Shown here one piece after another: positions 6,939-15,664 of a DNA stretch of 64,000 nucleotides (its first letter is position 1; every line of letters starts with the position of its first letter). The position numbers were made by a program, and so were the translations under genes. The stretch covers positions 1 to 64,000 of the forward strand of contig NZ_JAQBNR010000004.1 of NCBI RefSeq assembly GCF_028288465.1. Reading direction: 5' to 3'. A model generated the notes under the pieces. It had not been told where the DNA came from and searched no databases. It worked only from the letters and a program-made list of their open reading frames with translations. This stretch comes from Ferruginibacter sp. Lineage in GTDB: Bacteria; Bacteroidota; Bacteroidia; Chitinophagales; Chitinophagaceae.

Positions 6939-9491
6939 TTAAAGAGAGTTATCGAGATACATTTGCAGATCGGCTTCCGTCTTAATCAACACATCTCTTA
7001 CTTTACTTCCCTGGTTGGGACCGACTACGCCAGCCGCTTCCAGCTGGTCCATTAAACGGCCTGCACGGTTGTATCCAAGTTTCATTCTGCGTTGCAATAA
7101 AGACGTACTTCCGCTTTGGCTGGCAACTATCAGCCTTGCCGCATCTTCAAACAAAGCGTCCTTATCGTTCAGGTCAAAATCCTTTCCTTCCATTTCCTTT
7201 TCATCCACATATTCCGGTAATAAAAATGCCTGCGCATAACCACGCTGATCGCCGATGAAGTCAACAATTTTATCTACCTCCGGTGTGTCAACAAAAGCGC
7301 ACTGCAAACGTACCAGCTCTCCGTTGTAGCTGATCAGCATGTCTCCTTTTCCAATTAATTGTTCTGCACCGCCCGCATCTAATATAGTCCGGCTATCTAT
7401 CTTGCTACTCACTTTGAATGCAATCCTTGCAGGAAAGTTCGCCTTTATGGTTCCTGTTATAATATTTACACTGGGGCGCTGCGTTGCTATAATTAAATGC
7501 ACCCCTACCGCCCTGGCAAGCTGCGCCAGCCTTGCAATTGGCATTTCTACTTCCTTGCCGGCCGTCATTATCAAATCAGCAAATTCATCTACCACCAAAA
7601 CAATAAACGGTAAAAACTGGTGCCCTTTTTCAGGATTTAGTTTACGGGCAACAAATTTTTCATTGTACTCCCTGATATTCCGGCAGCCTGCTTCTTTCAG
7701 CAAATCATACCGGTTATCCATTTCAATACAAAGGGCATTTAGAGTATGTACTACTTTCTTTGTATCGGTTATAATAGCATCTTCTTCACCCGGCAATTTT
7801 GCCAGAAAGTGTTTTTCAATGGTTTTATAAATACTCAATTCCACCTTCTTGGGATCTACCAAAACAAATTTTAATTGTGATGGATGTTTGCTGTAAAGCA
7901 ACGATACCAGTATGGCATTTAAGCCTACCGATTTACCCTGGCCAGTTGCTCCTGCCATCAGCAAATGCGGCATACTGGCAAGATCAACTATAAAGTTTTC
8001 ATTGTTGATTTTCTTACCAATGGCAATAGGTAAAGAAAAATTATTTTGCCGGAACTTATCTGTATCCAGCAAAGTACGCATGCTTACGATTGTTTTTTTC
8101 GCATTGGGCACTTCTATGCCTATGGTGCCTTTTCCCGGAATGGGTGCGATGATGCGGATTCCAAGGGCCGCAAGGCTCAATGCGATATCGTCTTCCAGAT
8201 TTTTTATTCTTGATATCCGCACACCAGCTGCAGGAATAATTTCATACAAGGTAACTGTAGGTCCTACAGTTGCATAAATTTTCTGAATATTGATATCATA
8301 ATTTTTCAGGGTATTGATGATCTGGTTTTTATTGGTTTCCAGTTCAGCAGGATCCTGTACTATTTTTTCGCTGCCATGCGCATCCAACAAATCAAGCTGT
8401 GGATATTTGTAATCCCGCAAATCCAGCACCGGATCATAAGGTGTATTTATACCCGAAGACTTTGTTTGAGTGGCTACAGCATTGCCTCCTTCAAAAATGG
8501 GTTCCGGAACTGTTTTAATTTCCAGTTCAAGCAAAGGGTCATTTTCAATTTTTGGCTCCTTTTTTAAATTACTGGCTTTATCGACAGCGGCATCCTGTAT
8601 AAATAGTTTGGCTTCTGCAAAACGGTCTTCTTCATTTACCGGATTTATTGCTGGCTTAGTGACTATGGGCAGATCCTTTTCAACAATGTGTAAATCGTGA
8701 TTCAGGCCATTATTGACTTCCATAGGAATATTCAGCATTCCGGCATCACCTTTTACTTTATTTCCCCTGTTTGTTTTGACAACCTCTTCCGGCGCCTCTG
8801 TTACGGCCGGATCAATATCTACCAAGGCATCCTCTGTTTCTTCATCATCAGTGGCAGCTGTATACATTTTTTTGGATGGCAGCGCAAAAACCGGGTTAAA
8901 CCGCCAGATAACATATACAAGTACTGAAACTGCCAACACGGCCAGTGTTCCTACTTTACCAATGGTTTTATACATCCAGTCCCTTACCATATTACCTACC
9001 GCCCCGCCCCATGGAAAACCTTTTCCATTCATAATAACGGCTGCTGTCACGCTCAGAATAACCAGGCCGGTAATAACGTATTTGACATTGCGTCTTACAG
9101 AAAATATTTTCTTTCCAAAAAACAAATTACATCCTGCTACAAAAAATAAACTGCAGATAAAATAAGACGCGATTCCAAAACCCTTGTAAATAAAAAGGTG
9201 AGAAATAAAAGCTCCGAAAGTGCCTAACAAGTTGCTCACTTTGGCATCGGTACCCAACAGTAACTTGTAGCCGTGCAGAAAAACTTTATCCTGGTCTTCC
9301 TGCCATGTAAACAGGTAAGAAGTAAATGCTATAAAAAAAAGAAATGCCAGCAACAACAATACTGTACCCGTTATTTTACGTGTACGATCATCCTTAAGCA
9401 GTTCTTTCATCACTACTTTTTCCTCTGTTTCTGCTTTTAACCCTTCCTTGCCAGAGGCTTTGGATTTACCTGATTTAACTTTACTTGCCAT
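6939..9491 (-). CDS. ftsK: DNA translocase FtsK
   Basis: 850-residue membrane-anchored DNA pump that clears and segregates chromosome termini at the septum. N-terminus: basic tail, then about four membrane segments between roughly residues 45 and 195. A long acidic linker follows. The motor has the FtsK alpha domain, Walker A GATGQGKSVG near residue 515, Walker B-like IVLVVDEFADLI, and ATQRPSVNIITGTIKANFPARIAFKV. The C-terminal gamma winged helix (SLLQRRMKLGYNRAGRLMDQLEAAGVVG) reads the polarity sequences. The ATG at 9491 is preferred: a TTG three codons earlier lies inside the -7 box at 9498-9505. Confidence 0.95.
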   Translation of the reverse strand: MASKVKSGKSKASGKEGLKAETEEKVVMKELLKDDRTRKITGTVLLLLAFLFFIAFTSYLFTWQEDQDKVFLHGYKLLLGTDAKVSNLLGTFGAFISHLFIYKGFGIASYFICSLFFVAGCNLFFGKKIFSVRRNVKYVITGLVILSVTAAVIMNGKGFPWGGAVGNMVRDWMYKTIGKVGTLAVLAVSVLVYVIWRFNPVFALPSKKMYTAATDDEETEDALVDIDPAVTEAPEEVVKTNRGNKVKGDAGMLNIPMEVNNGLNHDLHIVEKDLPIVTKPAINPVNEEDRFAEAKLFIQDAAVDKASNLKKEPKIENDPLLELEIKTVPEPIFEGGNAVATQTKSSGINTPYDPVLDLRDYKYPQLDLLDAHGSEKIVQDPAELETNKNQIINTLKNYDINIQKIYATVGPTVTLYEIIPAAGVRISRIKNLEDDIALSLAALGIRIIAPIPGKGTIGIEVPNAKKTIVSMRTLLDTDKFRQNNFSLPIAIGKKINNENFIVDLASMPHLLMAGATGQGKSVGLNAILVSLLYSKHPSQLKFVLVDPKKVELSIYKTIEKHFLAKLPGEEDAIITDTKKVVHTLNALCIEMDNRYDLLKEAGCRNIREYNEKFVARKLNPEKGHQFLPFIVLVVDEFADLIMTAGKEVEMPIARLAQLARAVGVHLIIATQRPSVNIITGTIKANFPARIAFKVSSKIDSRTILDAGGAEQLIGKGDMLISYNGELVRLQCAFVDTPEVDKIVDFIGDQRGYAQAFLLPEYVDEKEMEGKDFDLNDKDALFEDAARLIVASQSGSTSLLQRRMKLGYNRAGRLMDQLEAAGVVGPNQGSKVRDVLIKTEADLQMYLDNSL

Positions 9492-9497
9492 TACTGA

Positions 9498-9505
9498 CAA
9501 AGATA
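9498..9505 (-). promoter_or_regulatory. -7 box (TATCTTTG) of ftsK
   Basis: Exact TAnnTTTG on the minus strand, with TCAGTA (6 nt) before the ftsK ATG at 9491. It rules out a start upstream of 9491 for this transcript. Confidence 0.5.
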
Positions 9506-9574
9506 TATAAATCCCTTACTGTAACATTACAGAATTTGATTGCCGGAGTATAAAAAGATATCAACGAAAAGCTG

Positions 9575-9582
9575 TACGTTTG
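9575..9582 (+). promoter_or_regulatory. -7 box (TACGTTTG) before the 7TMR-DISM histidine kinase
   Basis: Exact TAnnTTTG. It overlaps an in-frame TTG at 9580, so that TTG would not be in the mRNA. This points to the next TTG, at 9598, as the start codon. Confidence 0.45.
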
Positions 9583-9597
9583 GTAAAACCTACGCAA

Positions 9598-11487
9598 TTG
9601 AGGAGACTAATTTGCATTTTTGTATTTACATTTTCTTATGGTTGCATGATGGGCCAATCCCTTGCTGATAGCTTTGCGATAGATGTTTCATCCTTTAAAG
9701 ACGCTTGTTCCATCAAGGATAAATGTGATATACTTATTGATTCTGATAATACGGCACATTCCGGAAATATTTTGCAACGGCAATGGAAAAGTATGGCCGA
9801 TTTCAAAGGCCTTAAATTGATCCCTGCTACCTGGATCAATGGAACTGTTTATGTAAAGTTTACGTTGCAAAATAGTTCGGCTTTAAACGATACAGTTTAT
9901 TTATATCCCGGCAATTCTTTTCGCAGTATTAAACTAAGCAAAATATCGCCTGCAGGTAATTTTATCACTTTAAAAGATGAAAGTGAGGAGGATGGATTTC
10001 AACCAATCTTTCTTTCCCCTCTTGAAAAAACTACTTACCTGGCGGAGTTGCATTTTTCAAAAAGAAAATTCAACTCGCTGGCGCTTCAGATTATCCAGAA
10101 AAGCTATCTCACCAAATACCAGAAAATATTGTATACATCAAGTTACAATGAAATGGTAATTGGTTATTTGCTGAGCGGGTTATTGCTGATGATGATATTC
10201 TTTAACGGCGCCAATTTTAGTGTAAACGGGAAAAAGGAATTTTTGTACAATTGTTTTTACGCAATTTGTATGTTTATACTGATCTATTTTAATACCTACA
10301 CAGAAAGAAGAAGTGGCGTTTTCTCCAGTTTTTTTATGGGATATCTTGGGTTTGCTGTGCTGGTTATAGGCACCGTTTTCTATATTGCTTTTACCAGGAA
10401 ATTCTTAAACACAAGTATCAACTATCCCCTGTTAAATAAGATTTTTTACTACGAAGAAAGAGTTTTGCTGGTATTGTTAGCCATATACAGCTATACCTAT
10501 TTTTTTTCAGGTAACTTCCGGTTGACATCTTTATTGGAGAACGGTACAAAAATGATTTGTCTCGGTATAGGAATATTGTATGTCATTATTGGTATCAAAC
10601 AAAAAAACAGGCTGATCAATTACCTGGCAATTGGCAATGCCATTTTGATCTTTTTTTCTATCATCTCATTTCTGCTGATTATATTTCCTGTAAGGCCGGC
10701 GATCAGTATTTTTACAAGCGCATTGTTGTATTATGAACTTGGCATTGTATGTGAGCTAATCTTTTTTCTCCTGGGGTTAACTTATAAAAACCGCATAGAA
10801 CTCATTGAAAAAATTAAAGAGCAGGAAGCGCTGAAACTGGAGGCTGAAAAACAAATTTTTGAGTCAAAGCTAGCTATACTGAATGCGCAACAGGATGAGC
10901 GAAACCGTATCAGTACAGACATGCATGATGACCTTGGCGCGGGTGTTACCGCTATTCGTCTTTTCAGCGAACTGGCAAAAAGCAGGCTGGGAAAAAACAC
11001 CATTCCTGAAATAGAAAAAATTTCTTTCTCTGCCAATGAGCTGCTGAACAACATGAACACCATCATCTGGACGATGAATAGCAGCAATGATTCATTTGGA
11101 AATATGGTGGCTTATATACGTAGCTATGCACTTGAATATTTCGAAAACACAGGTATCAACTGTTCAGTGAATATTGATACCAATTTACCCGAGTTTGTAG
11201 TGAACGGCGAGATAAGACGCAATGTTTTTTTAGTGGTTAAAGAAGCGCTGAATAATATTTTAAAACATGCTAATGCAACGGAGGTTTGGCTCACATTGAA
11301 ACGGGAGACAGATGGCATCTCGTTTTATATACAGGATAATGGGGTGGGAATTGATTTCGAAAATCTGAGACGTTTTGGCAACGGATTAAAAAACATGAAG
11401 CAAAGAATGACAAAATCTGGAATCAATTTTTCTATTGAAAATAAAAACGGTACCCTCGTAACATTATATGCAAAACTTACTGCTTAA
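9598..11487 (+). CDS. Sensor histidine kinase with 7TMR-DISM sensor region
   Basis: About 629 residues. The N-terminus (RRLICIFVFTFSYGCMMG) is a signal peptide, then an extracytoplasmic 7TMR-DISM extracellular domain to about residue 180, seven membrane helices to about 400, a coiled coil (IEKIKEQEALKLEAEKQIFE), a HisKA_3-type dimerisation segment with the phospho-acceptor His near residue 443 in DMHDDLGAG, and a HATPase with DNGVGIDFENLRRFGNGLKNM. NarL-type partners are usual for this class, but no response regulator is adjacent. There is no ATG before the signal peptide: the frame opens only with TTG at 9580 (inside the -7 box) or 9598. It overlaps the convergent DUF423 gene by 11 nt. Confidence 0.85.
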   Translation: MRRLICIFVFTFSYGCMMGQSLADSFAIDVSSFKDACSIKDKCDILIDSDNTAHSGNILQRQWKSMADFKGLKLIPATWINGTVYVKFTLQNSSALNDTVYLYPGNSFRSIKLSKISPAGNFITLKDESEEDGFQPIFLSPLEKTTYLAELHFSKRKFNSLALQIIQKSYLTKYQKILYTSSYNEMVIGYLLSGLLLMMIFFNGANFSVNGKKEFLYNCFYAICMFILIYFNTYTERRSGVFSSFFMGYLGFAVLVIGTVFYIAFTRKFLNTSINYPLLNKIFYYEERVLLVLLAIYSYTYFFSGNFRLTSLLENGTKMICLGIGILYVIIGIKQKNRLINYLAIGNAILIFFSIISFLLIIFPVRPAISIFTSALLYYELGIVCELIFFLLGLTYKNRIELIEKIKEQEALKLEAEKQIFESKLAILNAQQDERNRISTDMHDDLGAGVTAIRLFSELAKSRLGKNTIPEIEKISFSANELLNNMNTIIWTMNSSNDSFGNMVAYIRSYALEYFENTGINCSVNIDTNLPEFVVNGEIRRNVFLVVKEALNNILKHANATEVWLTLKRETDGISFYIQDNGVGIDFENLRRFGNGLKNMKQRMTKSGINFSIENKNGTLVTLYAKLTA

Positions 11488-11872
11488 GTGTTTTAGCAGC
11501 GCCCACTGCCAGTAAAAGCCAGCCTGCAATAAAACAAAGTCCCCCAAAAGGTGTAACTGCCCCTATCGCTTTTAGTCCCGGGTGGGCCGAAAGGTCAACA
11601 ATAGCCAAAAAATACAATGATCCGCAAAATAGCAACGTGCCGATACCATATAACCGTCCTGCCCACAATAAAGATTTATTTGTAAACTCCTTATACAACA
11701 TACCTGTTAGCATAAGCGCTACAGCATGATAGAACTGATACCGCACACCGGTTTCAAAAATAGCCAGGCTTTTTTCGCTGATCATTTCTTTAAGGGCGTG
11801 TGCACCAAATGCACCTAAAATAACTGATAGTGCACCCAATAAGGCAGCGGCTTGAATAAATTTTTTCTGCAT
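11477..11872 (-). CDS. DUF423 family membrane protein
   Basis: 131 residues with four predicted membrane helices; the family marker LGAFGAHALKEMISEKSLAIFETGVRYQFYHA is split by charged turns and clearly visible. DUF423 (YgdD-like) proteins are widespread, small and uncharacterised. The ATG lies 12 nt after the aroK stop, so it is probably the second gene of an aroK operon. Its 3' end overlaps the end of the convergent histidine kinase gene. Confidence 0.88.
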   Translation of the reverse strand: MQKKFIQAAALLGALSVILGAFGAHALKEMISEKSLAIFETGVRYQFYHAVALMLTGMLYKEFTNKSLLWAGRLYGIGTLLFCGSLYFLAIVDLSAHPGLKAIGAVTPFGGLCFIAGWLLLAVGAAKTLKQ

Positions 11873-11884
11873 TAAATATATTTT

Positions 11885-12397
11885 TTAAGAAGCCTTTAAT
11901 GTACCCAATAATTTTCCAAAGGTTTGTTCCGAAAGAGTTTCAGCTGTCAGTATTTGTTTTGCCGCATTGTAAAAGGGGGCTCTTTCTTTTAATTTTTGTT
12001 CAATAAAAAACAACAGCTCTGCCGGGTTCATTTTTTTTAGCAGGGGCCTTTTTTCCTGTTCAAGTAATACTCTTTCTAAAATTTTCGGGCCGGTAGTTTT
12101 AAGGTAGATGGTCATTCCATGTTCATTCATCCATTGCATGTTTTCAAAAAAGCAGGGTGTTCCTCCACCGCATGCTACAATCGTATTCGTTAAGCTTCCA
12201 AAATTGCGGAGTGCCTTTGCTTCTATCTTTCTGAAATACTTTTCACCCTTGCGTTCAAAAATATCCGCAATTGATTTTCCTTCCTGCTTTTCAATTGCTT
12301 CATCCAGATCTATAAAATTAAAGCCGCAAACACCGGCCCATATTTTACCCCAATGCGTTTTACCGCTTCCCATAAAACCAATTAAAAAACAAATCAT
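11885..12397 (-). CDS. aroK: Shikimate kinase
   Basis: 170-residue P-loop kinase that phosphorylates shikimate at the 3-hydroxyl in aromatic amino-acid biosynthesis. Walker A is GFMGSGKTHWG at residues 7-17; DLDEAIEKQEGKSIADIFERKGEKYFRKIE holds the shikimate-binding Asp and Arg; VACGGGTPCF is the glycine-rich shikimate motif; EKRPLLKK is the lid. Size is standard. It is followed after 12 nt by the DUF423 gene. Confidence 0.93.
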   Translation of the reverse strand: MICFLIGFMGSGKTHWGKIWAGVCGFNFIDLDEAIEKQEGKSIADIFERKGEKYFRKIEAKALRNFGSLTNTIVACGGGTPCFFENMQWMNEHGMTIYLKTTGPKILERVLLEQEKRPLLKKMNPAELLFFIEQKLKERAPFYNAAKQILTAETLSEQTFGKLLGTLKAS

Positions 12398-12580
12398 GCT
12401 AAATTTATAATTGCCTTGCTTGGTGACAACAGTTGCAAAATTACCGGAATAAATGGTAAAAGACAGTGGAATGAAATAAGCGGAAAAAATTAAATAGAAT
12501 GACTTCTAAATCGTGCCGGTTGTTGAATAGAGGAATCACAAAAATAAAAAACAGCAATATAAAACAGAAATATAGCCAGC

Positions 12581-13222
12581 CTAATTTTTCTTTTTAAAAT
12601 CACCCCTCTTCCACGCCTTTATAAAGTCTGCCCAGGCAAATGGATTAAAAATATTTTGTGGAGGAGCCTGGCCTGCGTAATAATATTTTGCAGATTGCTG
12701 ACTGAGGTATTTATTGGCCGCTTCCCTGCCATCTCTCGGTAATGATGCCATCAGCACACGTCGTCTGTTTTCATCATTGTTTTGCCGGGCGACTTCCAGG
12801 TCATCGGCCGGCACATTTGTCTTTAAAAAATCTCTTTCAAACTGTTCCCTTGTAGGCCTGGACTTAATAATGGTTGCCGCCAGGTAAACAGTATCTGTAA
12901 CCATCAATTGCAATACACTGTACTGATTGCCTTCTATATCCCTGGGAATAGTAATGGTTTTAGGTTTAAACCCAACACTTGTAAATTCTACCTTCTCGCC
13001 CTTTAATACCACCAGGCTAAATACACCCTGGTTATTGGTTACGGTGCCCCTTCCCTGTAATTTTTCTACCACGCTTACAGAGGGCAATGCCTGCAGGCTG
13101 TCAGCCGTCATCACAACGCCATACAACTGCACTACTGAATCCTTAAAATTTTCAAATTGAGCTTTTGCAGCAACCGGAATAAACAAAGCACAAATAAAAA
13201 TGTATCGTAAAAATATTTTCAT
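12581..13222 (-). CDS. CarboxypepD_reg-like domain exported protein
   Basis: 213 residues. Signal peptide MKIFLRYIFICALFIPVAAKA, then a carboxypeptidase-regulatory-like beta sandwich at about residues 33-110, with QLYGVVMTADSLQALPSVSV and GVFSLVVLKGEKVEFTSVGFKP, the same N-terminal module as TonB-dependent receptors. The C-terminal 90 residues are unlike anything I recognise and end in basic WKRGDFKKKN. Function unknown; probably periplasmic. It stands alone, with its promoter in the 171-nt divergent gap to mrp. Confidence 0.75.
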   Translation of the reverse strand: MKIFLRYIFICALFIPVAAKAQFENFKDSVVQLYGVVMTADSLQALPSVSVVEKLQGRGTVTNNQGVFSLVVLKGEKVEFTSVGFKPKTITIPRDIEGNQYSVLQLMVTDTVYLAATIIKSRPTREQFERDFLKTNVPADDLEVARQNNDENRRRVLMASLPRDGREAANKYLSQQSAKYYYAGQAPPQNIFNPFAWADFIKAWKRGDFKKKN

Positions 13223-13350
13223 TCAATAAAATTCAGTTACTGCATATCTAAGCGGTTATCTGGCGAAGCGGTTACAGTTGGTTAAAAATCTTCTCTTTTC
13301 AAAAATAACAACATTCCTTAATTAATAAACAAAGTAAGGGTATCAATAGC

Positions 13351-13358
13351 TAATTTTG
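13351..13358 (+). promoter_or_regulatory. -7 box (TAATTTTG) of mrp
   Basis: Exact TAnnTTTG 35 nt upstream of the mrp ATG at 13394, giving a short leader of roughly 30 nt. Confidence 0.45.
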
Positions 13359-13393
13359 CCGCAGATCCTGCTTTTTAACAAAAAATTGAACTG

Positions 13394-14488
13394 ATGACAA
13401 ATGAAGATATCCTGAAGGCCCTGAGCAATGTACAGGAACCCGATCTTGGAAAAGACCTGGTAACCCTTAACATGGTTAAAGATATAGTAATCAATGGAAA
13501 TGATGTATCCTTTACGGTAGTACTTACTACCCCCGCCTGCCCCCTGAAAGACCTGATAATGAATGCGTGCATCAACGCCGTGAAACTGCTCGTTAACAAG
13601 CAGGCCATTGTAAAAGTAAACTTCACCAGCAATACCACCACCAACCGTAAAGATGCCAAAACGGTTTTAAGCGGTGTAAAAAATATCATAGCAGTCGTCA
13701 GCGGAAAAGGTGGCGTAGGCAAAAGCACCGTAGCCAGCAACTTTGCCCTGGCACTCGCCCAGAGCGGCGCCCGCGTAGGATTAATGGATGCGGATATTTA
13801 CGGACCAAGTCAGCACATCATGTTTGGCGTTCGCGGCGACCGGCCTTTAATGAAAGATGTTGATGGTAAAGGCATGATTGTACCCATCGAAAAATATGGC
13901 ATTAAAATGATGAGCATTGGTTTACTGGTAGATGAAAAGCAGGCGGTAGTTTGGCGGGGACCAATGGTGAGCAGCGCCATCCGCCAGTTTGTAAGCGATG
14001 TGGACTGGGGCGAACTGGATTACCTTGTAATAGACATGCCGCCAGGCACGGGCGACATCCACTTAACTGTGGTGCAGACCGTACCCGTAACCGGCGTTAT
14101 TGTAGTCACCACGCCGCAAACCGTGGCTCTTGCCGATGCAAAAAAAGGCATCGCCATGTTTGGGCAGGCACAATTAAAAGTGCCCATTATTGGCCTGGTA
14201 GAAAACATGAGCTACTTTACCCCGGCAGAATTGCCAGAGAATAAATATTACCTGTTTGGAAAAAATGGCGGTAAAAACCTGGCCGAAGAATTTGATCTTC
14301 CTTTCCTTGGGCAAATTCCTATCGTGCAATCCATTCGTGAAGGCGGGGATGCCGGTGTACCGGTTATGGTAAGCGATGATGAGCTGACGAAGAAAGCCTT
14401 CATTGATTTTGCGGCCATTGCCACCCGTGGTATTGCCATGCGAAATGCTAATATGGAGCCGACCAAAATAGTTGAAATGACAGAGTAG
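13394..14488 (+). CDS. mrp: Mrp/ApbC-type iron-sulfur cluster carrier ATPase
   Basis: 364 residues. An N-terminal MIP18/DUF59 domain (residues 1-85, with TTPACPLKDLI) is fused to a ParA/MinD-like ATPase with the deviant Walker A GKGGVGKSTVASN near residue 104, DADIYGPS and DMPPGTGDIHLT. The family carries and transfers 4Fe-4S clusters to apoproteins. The usual C-terminal CxxC after ENMSYF is absent; this protein has FTPAELPENKYYLFG instead, as I recall for Bacteroidota homologues, so cluster binding would need other cysteines. It has its own promoter; a dispersed repeat and a glycerophosphodiesterase gene follow. Confidence 0.92.
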   Translation: MTNEDILKALSNVQEPDLGKDLVTLNMVKDIVINGNDVSFTVVLTTPACPLKDLIMNACINAVKLLVNKQAIVKVNFTSNTTTNRKDAKTVLSGVKNIIAVVSGKGGVGKSTVASNFALALAQSGARVGLMDADIYGPSQHIMFGVRGDRPLMKDVDGKGMIVPIEKYGIKMMSIGLLVDEKQAVVWRGPMVSSAIRQFVSDVDWGELDYLVIDMPPGTGDIHLTVVQTVPVTGVIVVTTPQTVALADAKKGIAMFGQAQLKVPIIGLVENMSYFTPAELPENKYYLFGKNGGKNLAEEFDLPFLGQIPIVQSIREGGDAGVPVMVSDDELTKKAFIDFAAIATRGIAMRNANMEPTKIVEMTE

Positions 14489-14530
14489 GAAAAGGAACAA
14501 TATTTGTCCGGGCCAGGAAGCTTTGTGGTA

Positions 14531-14580
14531 CATCGTTGCGTCGCCCTCTTATACTGCATACCATTGTGGATCATTGGCGT
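14531..14580 (+). repeat. GCGTCGC dispersed repeat, copy A (with a partial second unit)
   Basis: TTGCGTCGCCCTCTTATACT at 14536-14555 matches the cores at 23096, 33025 and 55540. A second partial unit, GATCATTGGCGT, is at 14569-14580. It lies in the spacer between mrp and the glycerophosphodiesterase gene. Confidence 0.55.
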
Positions 14581-14624
14581 TCAATCCGAAATAGCTTTAT
14601 AATAAAAAATAGTTTGCTAATTCA

Positions 14625-15560
14625 ATGTTATCAACAATAAAAACAGCCGCAACATTTATTTTATTGATGTGCGGTGCCTGTTCGTCCAATAAAAAAATGT
14701 CCGTTCAAAATAAGATATCATCAACACACTCTTCAGCAGAGATTGTGACGTTCGATAAACAGGGCCATCGAGGCTGTCGTGGATTGATGCCTGAGAATAC
14801 GATCCCGGCCATGCTGAAGGCATTAGACCTTGGAGTAACCACGCTCGAAATGGACGCCAGCATCAGTAAGGACAAACAGGTAATCCTCAGTCATGATCCC
14901 TTCCTTAACCACGACATTACAACCAAACCAGACGGCAGTTTTATAGCAGCAAAAGATGAACACAGTTACGTTCTGTACCAGATGAATTATGACTCCATCA
15001 AAACATATGATGTTGGGTTAAAGCAGCACCCTTTTTTTCCGCAGCAGCAAAAAATGGCGGTTGCAAAACCGCTGTTAAGTGATGTGTTTGACAGCGTGAA
15101 GAAATACATGACGACCAGCAAACGACCTTACCCGTTTTTTAATATTGAAACTAAGTGCATGCCGGCAACGGATAATATCAATCACCCCGCACCGCCGGAG
15201 TTTGTTGAGTTGCTGATGAAAGTCATCAATGAAAAAAAGATGGAAGAGCAGGTTATCATTCAATCCTTCGATTTCAGGAGCCTGCAATATTTACATGAGC
15301 ATTATCCGGCAATAAAAACAGCCATGCTCATAGAGCGGTTTGATAAAAGAACTTTAGAGGAACAAATAAAAGCACTTGGATTTACTCCCACTATTTACAG
15401 CCCGGAAAATACACTGGTGAATGCGGAGCTGATTGAAAAATGTCATCAGCAAAACATAAAAGTAATTCCCTGGACGGTGAATGATGCAAAGAAAATAAAT
15501 GACTTAAAAGCAATGGGCGTTGACGGAATTATTTCTGATTATCCTAATCTTTTTAATTAG
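14625..15560 (+). CDS. Glycerophosphodiester phosphodiesterase family lipoprotein
   Basis: 311 residues. Leader with lipobox CGAC (Cys19) predicts anchoring in the envelope. The catalytic barrel begins with KQGHRGCRGLMPENTIPAMLKALDLG, continues with TTLEMDASISKDKQVILSHDPFLN (metal Glu/Asp and catalytic His) and ends with VIPWTVNDAKKINDLKAMGVDGIISDYP; these are the GDPD hallmarks. It would hydrolyse glycerophosphodiesters to glycerol 3-phosphate and an alcohol. A GlpQ-like role is likely, but the substrate is not shown. It stands alone; a repeat-rich spacer follows. Confidence 0.9.
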   Translation: MLSTIKTAATFILLMCGACSSNKKMSVQNKISSTHSSAEIVTFDKQGHRGCRGLMPENTIPAMLKALDLGVTTLEMDASISKDKQVILSHDPFLNHDITTKPDGSFIAAKDEHSYVLYQMNYDSIKTYDVGLKQHPFFPQQQKMAVAKPLLSDVFDSVKKYMTTSKRPYPFFNIETKCMPATDNINHPAPPEFVELLMKVINEKKMEEQVIIQSFDFRSLQYLHEHYPAIKTAMLIERFDKRTLEEQIKALGFTPTIYSPENTLVNAELIEKCHQQNIKVIPWTVNDAKKINDLKAMGVDGIISDYPNLFN

Positions 15561-15573
15561 CATACTTAGTGGT

Positions 15574-15653
15574 AAGACGTATGGCTTGTAGCTACCTGGG
15601 CCCAAAATCTTTTGAGTGAAACACCAAAAACGTCTTAACGCCTTAACGGCAAA
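15574..15653 (+). repeat. GTCTTAA/GCCTT dispersed element, copy 1
   Basis: The spacer after the glycerophosphodiesterase gene begins with AAGACGTATGGCTTGTAGC and ends with GTCTTAACGCCTTAACGG (from 15632). The spacer at 28332-28428 has the same two words in the same order and spacing: AAGACGT at the start and GTCTTAAAGCCTTGGCGG at the end. Confidence 0.45.
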
Positions 15654-15664
15654 AACTTCTCCTA

